A stretch of DNA of 5,005 nt, from NCBI GenBank assembly GCA_012800625.1, contig JAAZIY010000022.1, positions 1 to 5,005 of the forward strand. The letters run 5' to 3'. The DNA is from Lentisphaerota bacterium (lineage in GTDB: Bacteria > Verrucomicrobiota > Lentisphaeria > Oligosphaerales > Oligosphaeraceae). The notes under the pieces are model-generated. The model had not been told where the DNA came from. It did no database searches and saw only the letters and a program-made list of their open reading frames with translations. The position numbers and the translations under genes are program-made. Each line of letters starts with the position of its first letter. Position 1 is the stretch's first letter. Shown one piece after another: positions 4,968-5,005 of the stretch.

Positions 4968-5005
4968 GACCCCGTCCAAAAAGGTGGCCCGGCAGAATTT
5001 TGGAC
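4968..5005 (+). repeat. Third repeat element end, cut by the window edge
   Basis: It starts with GACCCCGTCCAAAAAG (4968-4983), identical to the other intact termini. The next few bases (GTGGCCC) resemble the G-rich stretch beside the terminus in copy 1, but the sequence then departs from both long copies. GTCCAAAA (4974-4981) is mirrored by TTTTGGAC (4998-5005), so a second inverted terminus may already begin here, giving a very short element. The window ends too soon to tell. Confidence 0.65.

Noticed and set aside
1..5005. A defence system, toxin-antitoxin pair, reverse transcriptase or retron
   Set aside because: None of the three proteins has motifs of such systems, and no reverse transcriptase, nuclease, transposase or small toxin-like gene is visible.

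Overview
The window is an ordinary bacterial chromosome segment: three forward-strand protein genes of moderately high GC, separated by AT-rich intergenic DNA built largely from a dispersed, hairpin-rich repeat. The genes are an M18-family metalloaminopeptidase (440-1891), a Gfo/Idh/MocA-family NAD(P)-dependent oxidoreductase (1987-3252) and a HEAT-like alpha-helical repeat protein (3781-4941). The type of Gfo/Idh/MocA protein, the orphan HEAT-like protein and the abundant intergenic repeats would fit a member of the Planctomycetota/Verrucomicrobiota/Lentisphaerota group. This is an impression from gene style, not a demonstrated placement.

Layout. Positions 1-364 hold most of one repeat element, cut by the left window edge. 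A 75-base leader follows, with a plausible sigma70-type promoter and a good ribosome binding site for the aminopeptidase gene. After a 95-base gap comes the oxidoreductase gene. Four bases after its stop codon begins a second, apparently complete copy of the element (3257-3708), in the opposite orientation to the first. The HEAT-like gene starts 72 bases after that copy. A third element end begins 26 bases after the HEAT-like stop and runs off the window at 5005.

The repeat is the most interesting part. Its ends are marked by a 16-base motif (GACCCCGTCCAAAAAG or its complement), found near-perfectly at 349-364, 3693-3708 and 4968-4983, and degenerate at 3257-3270. Between the ends are GC-rich hairpins with loops of 3-5 bases around an AT-rich core of about 180 bases. 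Comparing the two long copies by eye, the hairpin stems are almost unchanged while several loops and much of the core have diverged. The two ends of the element also resemble each other in inverted orientation. The whole looks like a non-autonomous terminal-inverted-repeat element (MITE-like), or a structured intergenic repeat, with no transposase in view.

The three genes show no obvious common pathway. The aminopeptidase and oxidoreductase could be co-transcribed, but the 95-base gap leaves room for a separate promoter. No tRNA, rRNA, CRISPR array, phage gene or known defence system is visible.
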